Assembly (NCBI RefSeq): GCF_015326965.1
Contig: NZ_CP017659.1
Coordinates: 6,833,001-6,897,000, forward strand
Direction of reading: 5' to 3'
DNA: 64,000 nucleotides
DNA from: Paenibacillus sp. JZ16
Lineage (GTDB): Bacteria > Bacillota > Bacilli > Paenibacillales > Paenibacillaceae
Position 1 is the stretch's first letter, and each line of letters opens with the position of its first letter. A program made the translations under genes and the position numbers. The notes beneath the pieces were generated by a model. It had not been told where the DNA came from. It saw only the letters and a program-made list of their open reading frames with translations, and did no database searches. Of this stretch, positions 1 to 8,199 are shown piece after piece.

Positions 1-69
1 AAGGCAAAAAATTCGGATTACCGTTCTGATCGTGTCAAAGCGGTTGAAGTGAGGATGACAAATGGGTAA
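1..69 (+). CDS. C-terminal end of an upstream gene (partial)
   Basis: One frame is open from the left edge of the window and stops at 67-69, giving about 22 residues rich in charged amino acids. It overlaps the ATG of the next gene at 62 by eight bases, the usual arrangement of translationally coupled genes in one operon. The fragment is too short to assign to a family. It could equally be a chance open frame, but the overlap and the lack of a terminator favour a real gene end. Confidence 0.4.
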   Translation, partial: KAKNSDYRSDRVKAVEVRMTNG

Positions 70-1819
70 AAAACAAAATGCAGCCCTCAATGTTCAGCGA
101 AAAAATCGCCGCAAAATCATCAAAGTTACGGCACAGGTCGTTGTATTGGCCGTAGTAGCCGTCCTGCTGGCGAATGCGATTTTCGATTTTCGCACCTATA
201 AGGAGCCGGACAGGTCGGCCTGGCGACAGGATCAGGGCTTTATTGCGCTATCCTATTTCGGAGTCGGCCGCACCGGGACATCCAAGCTCGTATCCAAGAG
301 CCAGCTGGATGCACAATTGAAGGCCTTATATGAACAGGGCTACACCACGATTTCGCAGCAAGATATTATCGATTATTATCGTAATGGCAAGAAGCTGCCG
401 GATAAAGCGCTGTATCTGTCCTTTGAAGATGGACGGAATGACTCCGCGCTGTTCGCGCAGCCGCTGCTGGAGAAATACAACTATAAGGCCACCTTCCTGT
501 CCTATGCGGACAAAATGGGCAACAGTGAACGTAAATTTCTGCAGCCGAAGGATATGCTGAAGATGACCCGCACCGGTTATTGGGAGCTGGGGACCAACGG
601 CAACCGGCTGACTTATATTAATATTTTTGATAGTGAAGGCCGTTATATCGGCGTTAAGGATGAGGGTGAACTGACCAGCAAATCCAACGTGGAGTATTAC
701 AACCACTATTTGATGGATTTCATTCGCGACGAGAACATGATACCGCTCGAGAACCGCGCGGAGATGGAAGAACGGATTCAAGCTGACTATGAGGCGATGA
801 ATAAAGTCTACACGGAATCGCTGGGCTACGTTCCAGGGACATATATGATCATGCACGCCAATGCGCTTGGCAGCGGCATGAATCAGCTTGTGGCCGATGC
901 CAATACGGAGCAGATTGAGCAGTTGTTTGGGATGAATTTCAACCGGGAAGGTATGGCTTTCAACTCGCAGGATAGCGATCTTTATAATCTGACTCGGGTC
1001 CAGCCTGCTCCTTACTGGTCCACCAACCACCTGTTGATGAAGCTGCACAAGGACCAAGGACAATCTATGCAGTTTGTGCGGGGGGACAAGCAGCAGGCTG
1101 ACAAGTGGGAGCTGCTCGGCGGAGCGGTTGAATTTTCGGATAACCGTTTCGTGGTCACATCGCCTCCGTCTCAGGCAGGGACGGTTTATTTAAAAGGCAG
1201 CGAAGAGACTGACGTAACCGTCTCGGCTAAAGCGCTCGGCAATGTGGTAGGACGGCAGTCCATCTATGTCCGTTACGACCGGACCAAGGGCTCTTACGTA
1301 AGACTCCTTCTGGAGAACAACAACGTGGTGGTAGAGCAGAAGCGAGCAGGTCAAGCGCCCGAGGAGCTGTTCACTTATTCCCTGCCGAAGGTCGAGTGGG
1401 GTGAAGAGGATCTGCAATTCGACAAAGCATCGGTATATACCAAGGAACAGACGCAGGCCGGAGATCGGGATGATGAGAATGAGTATCCGGTCAACATACT
1501 TGGCAACCGCTCGTTGGAGATTTCGGTGAAAGGCCATTCCGTGTCGGTGAGTGTCGATCAACAGTTAATTCTGGACCAGCAGCCTGTGGATGTTTCGATT
1601 GGCGCAGGGGGCGTTGCGTTTGAATCGCAATATCACGAGCAGAATGAGAAGGATGATATTTACGACGCTATTTTTGAAGATGTCACCATAACATCTGAGT
1701 CTGCGGGCGGCGATCGGAAGCTGCTGTTTACGAACAAGCCGTCCGGACTGACCGGAGTCCTGACAGGCGTGCAGAGAAGTTTGAACCGGGCGGTTGACTG
1801 GGCTGTGGAGACCTTTTAA
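62..1819 (+). CDS. membrane-anchored polysaccharide deacetylase-like protein
   Basis: A 585-residue protein. A basic N-terminus is followed by one hydrophobic segment (about residues 22-42), so it is probably anchored with the bulk outside the cell. Residues about 60-330 resemble the NodB/PgaB-type polysaccharide deacetylase fold: an opening strand with ALSYFGVG, a TTISQQDIIDYY helix and a LYLSFEDGRND strand where the family normally has its catalytic Asp-Asp. The second Asp is not obvious (FEDGR), so activity on N-acetylated sugars is not assured. The C-terminal 250 residues look like a beta-rich, possibly carbohydrate-binding domain (GSEETDVTVSAKA...YVRYDRTKGSYVRLLLENNN). It is coupled to the GH18-like gene downstream, which suggests processing of an exopolysaccharide or wall glycan. 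Substrate unknown. Confidence 0.7.
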   Translation: MGKKQNAALNVQRKNRRKIIKVTAQVVVLAVVAVLLANAIFDFRTYKEPDRSAWRQDQGFIALSYFGVGRTGTSKLVSKSQLDAQLKALYEQGYTTISQQDIIDYYRNGKKLPDKALYLSFEDGRNDSALFAQPLLEKYNYKATFLSYADKMGNSERKFLQPKDMLKMTRTGYWELGTNGNRLTYINIFDSEGRYIGVKDEGELTSKSNVEYYNHYLMDFIRDENMIPLENRAEMEERIQADYEAMNKVYTESLGYVPGTYMIMHANALGSGMNQLVADANTEQIEQLFGMNFNREGMAFNSQDSDLYNLTRVQPAPYWSTNHLLMKLHKDQGQSMQFVRGDKQQADKWELLGGAVEFSDNRFVVTSPPSQAGTVYLKGSEETDVTVSAKALGNVVGRQSIYVRYDRTKGSYVRLLLENNNVVVEQKRAGQAPEELFTYSLPKVEWGEEDLQFDKASVYTKEQTQAGDRDDENEYPVNILGNRSLEISVKGHSVSVSVDQQLILDQQPVDVSIGAGGVAFESQYHEQNEKDDIYDAIFEDVTITSESAGGDRKLLFTNKPSGLTGVLTGVQRSLNRAVDWAVETF

Positions 1820-1848
1820 AATTCGGATGGCGTAGGACGTGAACAAGA

Positions 1849-2937
1849 ATGAAGAATCGCAGGAGGAAATGGGCAGGAGCAGTGGTGCTGATGGCTTTGT
1901 GCGCTGCTGTCTCCTTCTGGTGGCTGCGCACCGAAGAGCAGGAGAAAGCACTGCAGGCTCAGATACCGCAAACGGGAGTAAAGCTGTCTGCCTGGATTAC
2001 GGATTGGCAGTGGAGGACGGGTATAACCGATATGGAGCAGCTCGGCAGCGAGCTTGAAGAGATCCATTTTTTTGCAGCCTACTTCAATCATAAAGACGAA
2101 CTCCATTTTACTTCGGATTTTCGGGAGGGGCTGCCTGAATTTCAGGAGATTTCCCGGAAAGGGGAGCAGCTTCGCCGGGTCCTGACCATCGTAAACGATC
2201 GCTTCGATACCGATGGGACGGCGGATCAGAAGGATCCTGAGCTCATCTCCCGGATCGTGGCTACTCCGGAAAGCCGCAGCCAGCATATCGGGCACATTCT
2301 GGCTGTAGTATCCCAGCATGGCTTTCGTGGCGTGGAGCTGGATTACGAAAAGGTACGCAAGGAAGATTGGGCGAATTTATGCGCTCTGTACAAGGAGCTG
2401 TATGAACGTTTACAAGCGGAGGGTTTCTCTCTTCGAATCGTCCTGGAGCCGGGGATCTCCCAGTCATCCTTGGAGTTGTTGCCGGCAGGCCCGGATTATG
2501 TCCTGATGGCATATAACTTGTACGGAGGGCATAGCGGACCGGGGCCGAAGGCGGATCATGCCTTGATCAGAAAGCTGGCGGACAAACTGCGCAGGATTCC
2601 GGGAGACCATGCCATCGCACTGTCGGTTGGAGGGTTTGATTGGGCGAAGAACGGCAAGGTTGTCTCTTTAACGGAAAAGCGTGCGGTGGAGCTGGCACAT
2701 TCCATCTCGGAAGTGCCGAAGCGGGATTCTTCAAGCGGTGCCCTGTATTATGAATATACGGACGAGCAAGGCATCGGCCATACGGTATGGTATGCAGATG
2801 GTATGACCATTGCCGGCTGGATGGATACGGCGACAGATACGGGTGTTTCGAAGATTGCGATCTGGCGGCTTGGGGATATGGAAGAGGATACGTTGAAACA
2901 GCTGAAGGAATACCATCAGCAATCCCAACATAAGTGA
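1849..2937 (+). CDS. GH18-like glycoside hydrolase, membrane-anchored
   Basis: A 362-residue protein with a short basic N-terminus and a hydrophobic segment (residues about 8-25), so secreted or anchored. The GH18 active-site strand is visible as GVELDYEKV near residue 165, matching the family DxxDxE pattern with a Glu at the acid position. Later barrel strands include LMAYNLYGG and IALSVGGFDWA. This set is found in spore-cortex or exopolysaccharide hydrolases as well as chitinases. It starts 29 bp after the deacetylase-like gene and belongs to the same operon; a terminator follows. Likely role: trimming or remodelling of the polysaccharide made by this operon. Substrate cannot be told from sequence. 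Confidence 0.75.
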   Translation: MKNRRRKWAGAVVLMALCAAVSFWWLRTEEQEKALQAQIPQTGVKLSAWITDWQWRTGITDMEQLGSELEEIHFFAAYFNHKDELHFTSDFREGLPEFQEISRKGEQLRRVLTIVNDRFDTDGTADQKDPELISRIVATPESRSQHIGHILAVVSQHGFRGVELDYEKVRKEDWANLCALYKELYERLQAEGFSLRIVLEPGISQSSLELLPAGPDYVLMAYNLYGGHSGPGPKADHALIRKLADKLRRIPGDHAIALSVGGFDWAKNGKVVSLTEKRAVELAHSISEVPKRDSSSGALYYEYTDEQGIGHTVWYADGMTIAGWMDTATDTGVSKIAIWRLGDMEEDTLKQLKEYHQQSQHK

Positions 2938-2947
2938 ATCTTATATG

Positions 2948-2996
2948 AAAAAAAGGACATCCCATGGCTCTAGGAAGCCGCTTGGGGTGTCCTTTT
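2948..2996. terminator. bidirectional terminator between convergent genes
   Basis: AAAAGGACATCCC pairs with GGGGTGTCCTTTT across a loop that itself contains a smaller inverted repeat. A-rich and T-rich flanks lie on both sides, so it can serve the GH18-like gene (+) and the YhgE-type gene (-). Confidence 0.85.
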
Positions 2997-3067
2997 GCAT
3001 AAAGGTTGACTCAAGTTGTAATCAGGCAGTCTTTCTGTTCGGATATACGCTCCGAAAGGGGGCAGGA

Positions 3068-5215
3068 TTAATGGATGAGTTTCGAGGCTCTCGCTTTACG
3101 GACAAGACCGCCGCTGGCCCGGTTGATCGGCTTCTTGAGCGCAATCCCGATCATCAGCGCAATTGCGGCAAAGATCAGCATGAACAGGACATCCCGGATG
3201 ACAATATCCCATAGAATGCCGCCAACGGCTTCCCGCATCATGCTAATGGCGTAGGTGAACGGCAGATACGGATGCAATGCCTGGAAGAAGGGCGGCGTCA
3301 TCTGGATCGGGAACGTTCCGCCCGCGCCTGCGAGCTGCAGCACGAGAAGTACGATGGCCATCGCTTTTCCGACATTGCCGAATACGGACACCAGCGTATA
3401 CACAATCAGCATGAAGATGGAGCTGATCAGCAGCGCAAACAGGATGAACCAGCCCGGATTCACCACATAGGTCCGCAGCAAATAGATATCTCCCAGGGTG
3501 ACGAATAGCGCTTGGAACAGGGCAATGGTGAGAAAGGTTAAATAGCGTCCGAAGTAAACCTCGATGCTGCGGAAGCTTCTCTCTTCATCATGAACCTCAA
3601 CGGAGAGCAGGGAAACGAGCAGCAGGGCACCTACCCACAAGGATAAAGTCGTGAAGAAGGGAGACATGGCGGACCCGTAGTTCGGGATCGGATACAGGCG
3701 ATTCTCTTCCAGCGTTACAGGCTCGGCAAAAAACTGGCTTTCGAGCTCGAAATTATTTTGAAGCAAATCAATAACCTCTTGGATATCTCCCTCAGCTTCC
3801 ATCTCACGGAGCCGATTCGCCAGCTGCGTAATCCGAAGCTCGGCCTCCGGCAGACGGCTTTGAGCAAGCTGTACTTCTTCTCCGCCTACTTTAAGGCCTT
3901 TCCGGGCGTCTTTGAGCAAATGCTGAATGTCGGGGACGCTGGCAAGTGCCTGGGTCAGCTCCTGCTGCACGCGCTTAGCCGTGTCTGCGCCCGAGGTGAA
4001 GGCTTTGCTTATCGCTGGACCGATCTCCGTATCGTAGCGGCTTAACAGCGTGTTGGTCAGTCCCGTAATATCATCGTTCAGCTTTTTCAACTTATCGATG
4101 GAATCTGCTGGCGCTTCTTCTCCCCGTTCCACGGCTTGGGCTATGGTTTGCAGCACGGATTGAGCTGAGGTCCATCGTGCGGCAATATCCTCGAGCTTGG
4201 CCGCCCCGGAAGCTGCTGCCGGGGAGATGGAGCCCAGCCGCTTGAACAATTGACCCAGCCGGGCGGCTGCTCTCGCTGCGGTCTCTGCGCGTTCCTGCGC
4301 AGCGTTCAGGCGGCTGGCAAGCTCCTTCGGGTCAATGTCGGCTTGCCCTAGAGCGTCCAGCACTTGCGAGAGCGCTCCGGTGGTTGCAGCCAGTACCTCC
4401 AAGTCCTGACGCAGAGTTGGCTCCAGCGATTTCGAGGCACCGGCGGCCTGATTCGCGAACTCCGCCAGCGCACCGGCCATGGCCTTGCCGTCCGTGGCAA
4501 TTCCTTCAAGGCGAGGCAGGGCGGCGTCGGCTTGCTGAACCAATCGGTTGGCCAGTTTAATATCTTGTGCAGCTGTGCCCACCGCTTCATTGAGCTCCGG
4601 AAAGCTTTTTTCGAGCCGGAACAGAAGGCTTCGGACTTTATTGATGGCCGGGAGCTGGTTCTCGATCTCAATCCCGAGCGTGTTGAAAATCTCGAAGATG
4701 GTGCCGTTGGCGGTTTTGATGAAATTTTTGCTGATTTCCTCCACAACACCGGATGCACCCTGGGCCGTCACTTTGGGAGAAATGGCGTTGATTTTTTCGT
4801 TCGTATAATAGAGGATCTGAGCTTTGACAGGCTCATTGGTCAGCACGGTGCCGATCCGGGCAGAGAAGTTCTCCGGAATAATGATAGCGGCATAATCATC
4901 GCCGCGCCGTACACCCTGAATGGCGTTCTTGCTATCCTCCGTAAAACGCCACCCCAGCTTCTCATTGTGATGGAGGGACTCCACGATTTCTTTTCCCAGG
5001 TTAATGGGCTGATCGCGGAGGGTGGTGCCTTTATCCAGGTTGGCAACGGCAATGGAGACGCCGGAGGTCTGGCCGTAGGGATCCCAGGAGGCCTCAATGT
5101 TAAACCAGGCATACAGAGAAGGAAGAATAGCGAGCCCTACGATGATGACGCCTGCAGCCCAATTACGGATGATTCTATGGATATCGGCAGAATATATGTG
5201 GAAGATATTCTTCAT
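3068..5215 (-). CDS. YhgE/Pip-type membrane protein (ABC-2 permease-like)
   Basis: A 715-residue protein with the architecture of the YhgE/Pip family: one N-terminal transmembrane helix with the typical start (IIRNWAAGVIIVGLAILPSLYAW), a long extracytoplasmic region of about 480 residues, and five or six hydrophobic helices at the C-terminus (about residues 520-705) resembling ABC-2 permeases. The middle is rich in Ala, Leu and Glu and is probably coiled coil. Lactococcal Pip is a phage receptor, and relatives occur in type VII secretion loci. No type VII genes are visible here, so function is open. It is the only large minus-strand gene in this stretch. Confidence 0.85.
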   Translation of the reverse strand: MKNIFHIYSADIHRIIRNWAAGVIIVGLAILPSLYAWFNIEASWDPYGQTSGVSIAVANLDKGTTLRDQPINLGKEIVESLHHNEKLGWRFTEDSKNAIQGVRRGDDYAAIIIPENFSARIGTVLTNEPVKAQILYYTNEKINAISPKVTAQGASGVVEEISKNFIKTANGTIFEIFNTLGIEIENQLPAINKVRSLLFRLEKSFPELNEAVGTAAQDIKLANRLVQQADAALPRLEGIATDGKAMAGALAEFANQAAGASKSLEPTLRQDLEVLAATTGALSQVLDALGQADIDPKELASRLNAAQERAETAARAAARLGQLFKRLGSISPAAASGAAKLEDIAARWTSAQSVLQTIAQAVERGEEAPADSIDKLKKLNDDITGLTNTLLSRYDTEIGPAISKAFTSGADTAKRVQQELTQALASVPDIQHLLKDARKGLKVGGEEVQLAQSRLPEAELRITQLANRLREMEAEGDIQEVIDLLQNNFELESQFFAEPVTLEENRLYPIPNYGSAMSPFFTTLSLWVGALLLVSLLSVEVHDEERSFRSIEVYFGRYLTFLTIALFQALFVTLGDIYLLRTYVVNPGWFILFALLISSIFMLIVYTLVSVFGNVGKAMAIVLLVLQLAGAGGTFPIQMTPPFFQALHPYLPFTYAISMMREAVGGILWDIVIRDVLFMLIFAAIALMIGIALKKPINRASGGLVRKARASKLIH

Positions 5216-5245
5216 GGAGCGCTCCTGTCTTGTACGTAGTTGGTG

Positions 5246-5632
5246 CTAGTATGCCGCCAAATCCGTGCCAAGATACGAAACGAGCCGATCCTTTATCTCT
5301 TCCTTGAAGGAGTGCCATTCGCAGAGCAGAGAGCCATCATATCCGCGGCATAAATACTGGACACGCAGCCCTTCCTCGGCTGTACCGCTCTGACTATGAA
5401 TCCGGATGCCGCGCCTTCTCATTTGTTGTTGTAGGAACCAGGCATGATCCGAATATCCTTTTTTAATGAGCTGCAGATTTAAGATATAGAGCTCACCCAT
5501 TTTCAGTTGAAGGGTCTTGAGAATCTGAATATCCCGCTCGAGAACAGACTGAATGAAGTGATGCAGCAGATAATCTCGGATCAGGGCTTCGTCTTCTAGT
5601 GAAGGCGGAGGAGGAGTGGAAGGTTTCATCAT
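5246..5632 (-). CDS. conserved hypothetical protein, about 128 residues
   Basis: The frame is open from a TTG at 5716, but the first 28 residues (Trp/Phe/Met-rich) do not look native. The tandem ATG at 5632/5629, giving MMKPSTPPPPSLEDEA, is the better start. The product is soluble and mixed helical (DYLLHHFIQSVLERDIQILKTLQLKMGELYI...), with a QQQMRRRGIRI segment in the middle. No catalytic motif or transmembrane segment is seen. It ends just upstream of the YhgE-type gene start and may be cotranscribed with it. Not recognised. Confidence 0.55.
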   Translation of the reverse strand: MMKPSTPPPPSLEDEALIRDYLLHHFIQSVLERDIQILKTLQLKMGELYILNLQLIKKGYSDHAWFLQQQMRRRGIRIHSQSGTAEEGLRVQYLCRGYDGSLLCEWHSFKEEIKDRLVSYLGTDLAAY

Positions 5633-5777
5633 AAGAGACACATCCTCAAACATGAATAAATACAGGAACATATGTTCTATTATACACATGGTATGCCAAC
5701 AATATACGGTGCGCAACCATTAATTTCTGGTAATTGTTATTTGCCTCCAGTGGATTCATGACGGCATATCGTTTACA

Positions 5778-5804
5778 CTCCTGATAACTGCATTCATCAG
5801 GAGG
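5778..5804 (+). promoter_or_regulatory. hairpin that buries the RBS of the Crp/Fnr-like gene
   Basis: CTCCTGAT (5778-5785) is perfectly complementary to ATCAGGAG (5796-5803) across a 10-nt loop. The right arm covers the AGGAGG ribosome binding site (5799-5804) of the ATG at 5815. In mRNA this would reduce initiation unless opened. Directly visible; function inferred. Confidence 0.6.
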
Positions 5805-5814
5805 CGATTCATTA

Positions 5815-6324
5815 ATGATTCTTCATAAAGGCGAAATACTGTTCAGGCAAGGAGATAGCGGCGATCATCTATATCACATCCGGAGCGGATTGTTCAAGGT
5901 GACCCGTCTCCATCCGAATGGCAATATGGTGCTTTTCAATATTTTATATCCCGGTGAAACGGTGCCGCACCATTCCCTGATCAGCCCGAAGGAGACACAT
6001 GGAACGGCGATCGCTCTGATCCAGAGCGAAGTGGAGGTCATATCGGCTGAAGCGTGGTACCGCCAGCTTGCGGAGGATCCGCAGAAACCGCTCGAGGTTG
6101 CCAGATTGCTGCAGGAAAAGGTGCGGTTCATGCAGATGAGGCTGGATCACTTGACGGTCGGAGGACCTGCGGAGCGGCTTGAGCTGCTGATCCAGTGGCT
6201 GGATGAGTATTCACAGGGAATACACTTGACCGAGTATCTGACGCAGGAAGAGATCGGACAGCTGATCGGCGTGAGGAGAGAAACGGTAAACCGGCTGCTG
6301 CGGGAACAGGGCAAGCATATCTAG
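5815..6324 (+). CDS. compact Crp/Fnr-family transcriptional regulator
   Basis: A 169-residue protein with a cyclic-nucleotide-binding-like beta barrel (residues 1-85, starting MILHKGEILFRQGDSGDHLYHIRSG), a dimerisation helix (about 95-125) and a C-terminal helix-turn-helix ending TQEEIGQLIGVRRETVNRLLRE. It is about 50-60 residues shorter than typical Crp/Fnr proteins: the first helix and the wing after the recognition helix are missing. There are no cysteines, so no Fe-S cluster, and the cAMP-binding phosphate cassette is not evident. The recognition helix keeps the E-x-x-x-R pattern that reads TGTGA half-sites. The ATG at 5815 follows AGGAGG at a good distance. It converges on hmp and may sense NO, haem or redox state; this is inference. 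Confidence 0.8.
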   Translation: MILHKGEILFRQGDSGDHLYHIRSGLFKVTRLHPNGNMVLFNILYPGETVPHHSLISPKETHGTAIALIQSEVEVISAEAWYRQLAEDPQKPLEVARLLQEKVRFMQMRLDHLTVGGPAERLELLIQWLDEYSQGIHLTEYLTQEEIGQLIGVRRETVNRLLREQGKHI

Positions 6325-6449
6325 TTCCGAAATATTGAGGACGGTATGAACGCCAAGGTACATAGTTTTATAAATTGCGCATGACCAGAACTGGCATATG
6401 GTTATCTTCTTCGCTGGATAATAGTCGACAGCAAGCGTGTTCCATCTAA

Positions 6450-6486
6450 AAAGGGTGCCTGTCTTTATGCAAGACAGGCACCCTTT
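6450..6486. terminator. bidirectional terminator
   Basis: A perfect 16-bp stem, AAAGGGTGCCTGTCTT (6450-6465) with AAGACAGGCACCCTTT (6471-6486), and a 5-nt loop. It lies between the convergent Crp/Fnr-like gene and hmp. Confidence 0.9.
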
Positions 6487-6506
6487 GATTGTGTAATACG
6501 GTTATT

Positions 6507-7712
6507 TTAATCTTCCAATGTACCAGCCGGGCCGAAAAATTCATAATGAATTCGGTCCGAAGGTACCTCCATCGATTTCAAATGATTGTTCACGGCTCGC
6601 ATGAACGGAACGGGGCCGCAGAAGTAGAAGTCGGCCTTGTCATCAACGGTTTTGCGCAGGAAATCAAGATCAATATAGCCTGCTTGGTGACACTGATCCT
6701 CCGATTCCGGTTGTTCATAAATGACATAAGAGGTTAGCTGCGGATATTTGGAGGCAAGCGCATCGATGTGAGCTTTCATCGCATGCTGGCTGCCGCACTT
6801 GGCCGCATGAATAAAGGTTACGTTCCGGTCAGGCTGTTCCAGCAGCACGGTTTCGAGCATGGCCACCATCGGGGTTAAACCGACGCCGCCGCTGATCAAG
6901 ACAAGCGGAAGATCGCTGTCCGTATCCAGCGTAAAGGTACCGGCCGGAGCCGTGACCTCAAGAACGGTCCCAACCTCGGCATGACGGTGCAGCCAAGTGG
7001 AGACGACGCCTGCGGGCTTTCCTTCCAGTTCATCCTCACGCTTGACCGTAATTCTGTAGTAAGGCTGACCCGGTGCGGATGAGAGACTGTAATGACGATT
7101 ATGATAATAGGCTTCACCTTCGGGTTTCACCCGGAGCGTGATATATTGACCGGGTTGATAAGCGGAAATCTCGCCGCCGTCTTGCGGGACCAGATAAAAG
7201 GAAGTGATAACGGAGCTTTCTTCCACCTTCCGGTCAATGACGAAATTGCGGTATCCGCTCCAGCCGCCGGCCTCGTTCGCGGCTTGTTGGTACATATCCG
7301 CTTCAATGCCAATGAAGACATCGGCAATAGCCCCGTAAGCTTCGGCCCAGGCCTCGATAATTTCGGGCGTTGCAGCGTCTCCCAGCACTTCCTTCATTGC
7401 GGCGAGCAGCGTTTCGCCAACGATTGGATAGTGCTCGGGCAAAATGTTTAATGCCCGGTGTTTGTGTCCGATCTGCTTAACAACCGGGACGATCGCTTCA
7501 AGACGGTCGATATGGGCTGCGGCGGCGTATACGGCATTGGCAAGGGCAAAGGGCTGTTTTCCTTCTCGTTGATTCGCATGGTTGAATATGTTAAGAAGCT
7601 CCGGATGATGATGAAACAATTTTTGGTAAAATGCAGTCGTAATTGCCGTTCCATGTGTTTCAAGAACAGGAACGGTCGATTTAACGACCTCAATCGTATG
7701 CTGGCTTAACAT
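6507..7712 (-). CDS. hmp: flavohemoprotein, nitric oxide dioxygenase
   Basis: A 401-residue protein: N-terminal globin (LSQHTIEVVKSTVPVLETHG..., with HHHPELLNIFNHANQ and the proximal-His region IGHKHRALNILPEHYPIVGETLL), then a ferredoxin-reductase-like FAD domain (HNRHYSLSSAPGQ) and an NAD domain (LVLISGGVGLTPMVAM, FYFCGPVPFMRAV). The enzyme oxidises NO to nitrate with O2 and NAD(P)H. The frame extends to 7766, but the ATG at 7712 has a GGGGGAG ribosome binding site and matches the family start. Upstream lies a perfect Fnr/Crp-type box positioned for activation, so it is probably induced under low oxygen or nitrosative stress, in line with the nitrite reductase operon at 20 kb. Confidence 0.95.
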   Translation of the reverse strand: MLSQHTIEVVKSTVPVLETHGTAITTAFYQKLFHHHPELLNIFNHANQREGKQPFALANAVYAAAAHIDRLEAIVPVVKQIGHKHRALNILPEHYPIVGETLLAAMKEVLGDAATPEIIEAWAEAYGAIADVFIGIEADMYQQAANEAGGWSGYRNFVIDRKVEESSVITSFYLVPQDGGEISAYQPGQYITLRVKPEGEAYYHNRHYSLSSAPGQPYYRITVKREDELEGKPAGVVSTWLHRHAEVGTVLEVTAPAGTFTLDTDSDLPLVLISGGVGLTPMVAMLETVLLEQPDRNVTFIHAAKCGSQHAMKAHIDALASKYPQLTSYVIYEQPESEDQCHQAGYIDLDFLRKTVDDKADFYFCGPVPFMRAVNNHLKSMEVPSDRIHYEFFGPAGTLED

Positions 7713-7755
7713 GCAGACTCCCCCTGATTCATAATTCGAATTCGTATTCGATTTA

Positions 7756-7798
7756 AGTATAGACAAGGGAAGAAGGGGTATTTGTGATTTAAGTCACA
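7756..7798 (-). promoter_or_regulatory. hmp promoter with Fnr/Crp-type box
   Basis: On the minus strand TGTGACTTAAATCACA (7798 to 7783) is a perfect TGTGA-N6-TCACA palindrome. A TATACT -10 hexamer follows at 7761-7756. A start point about 7 nt further on puts the box centre at -41.5, the class II activator position. Confidence 0.8.
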
Positions 7799-7931
7799 TC
7801 GGATTTAGCGAATATGTGAACAGAACGGCGATATTTTATGGAGGGAGTTCTGAAAGCGAGTTTTTTTACATATTTTATATATATATTCCAGTTCATTCTA
7901 GCCAGCTGTTTAGCTTGTATGCCAACTGTGT

Positions 7932-8199
7932 TATAATAATGTAAGCAGTCTAATTAAAACGAGAAAGGATCAGGATACCATGTGTCCCCGAAGGACGAAT
8001 CCCCAAAGGACGATTTGGAAACGTTATGATCTCTCATACACATAGCTTCCTTCGTAGAGCGAAGTCGGACGTCAGAAGACAAGGACGGTCTCTTACGAAA
8101 GGATGGGAACTATGGTTCGAAGGATGAACTCCTCCAGGTTGCCTCTATGTAGAGATTGGCCTATGTCTGACCAATCTACTACGACAAGAGGGATCCTGT
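7932..8199 (+). promoter_or_regulatory. extended -10 promoter and long structured leader of the YitT gene
   Basis: TATAAT at 7932-7937 is preceded by TG (extended -10) with no good -35. From there the leader runs about 255 nt to the ATG at 8200. It contains a string of small hairpins (GTCC/GGAC, CTTCG/CGAAG, GTTC/GAAC, CTCTA/TAGAG, ATTGG/CCAAT) and a 21-codon ORF. It does not match a riboswitch class I recognise, and no U-tailed terminator is seen before the gene. Control would therefore be at translation or RNA stability. Confidence 0.45.
7980..8045 (+). CDS. possible 21-residue leader peptide
   Basis: An ATG at 7980 with AAGGA about 10 nt upstream opens a frame of 21 codons ending in TAG at 8045. 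The peptide is basic (MCPRRTNPQRTIWKRYDLSYT). Codons 3-12 come from two adjacent 15-nt repeats (7986-8000 and 8001-8015, two mismatches) that give PRRTN-PQRTI. It could be a regulatory uORF for the YitT gene downstream. It is too short for coding statistics, so the call rests on position, ribosome binding site and repeat. Confidence 0.35.
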   Translation: MCPRRTNPQRTIWKRYDLSYT

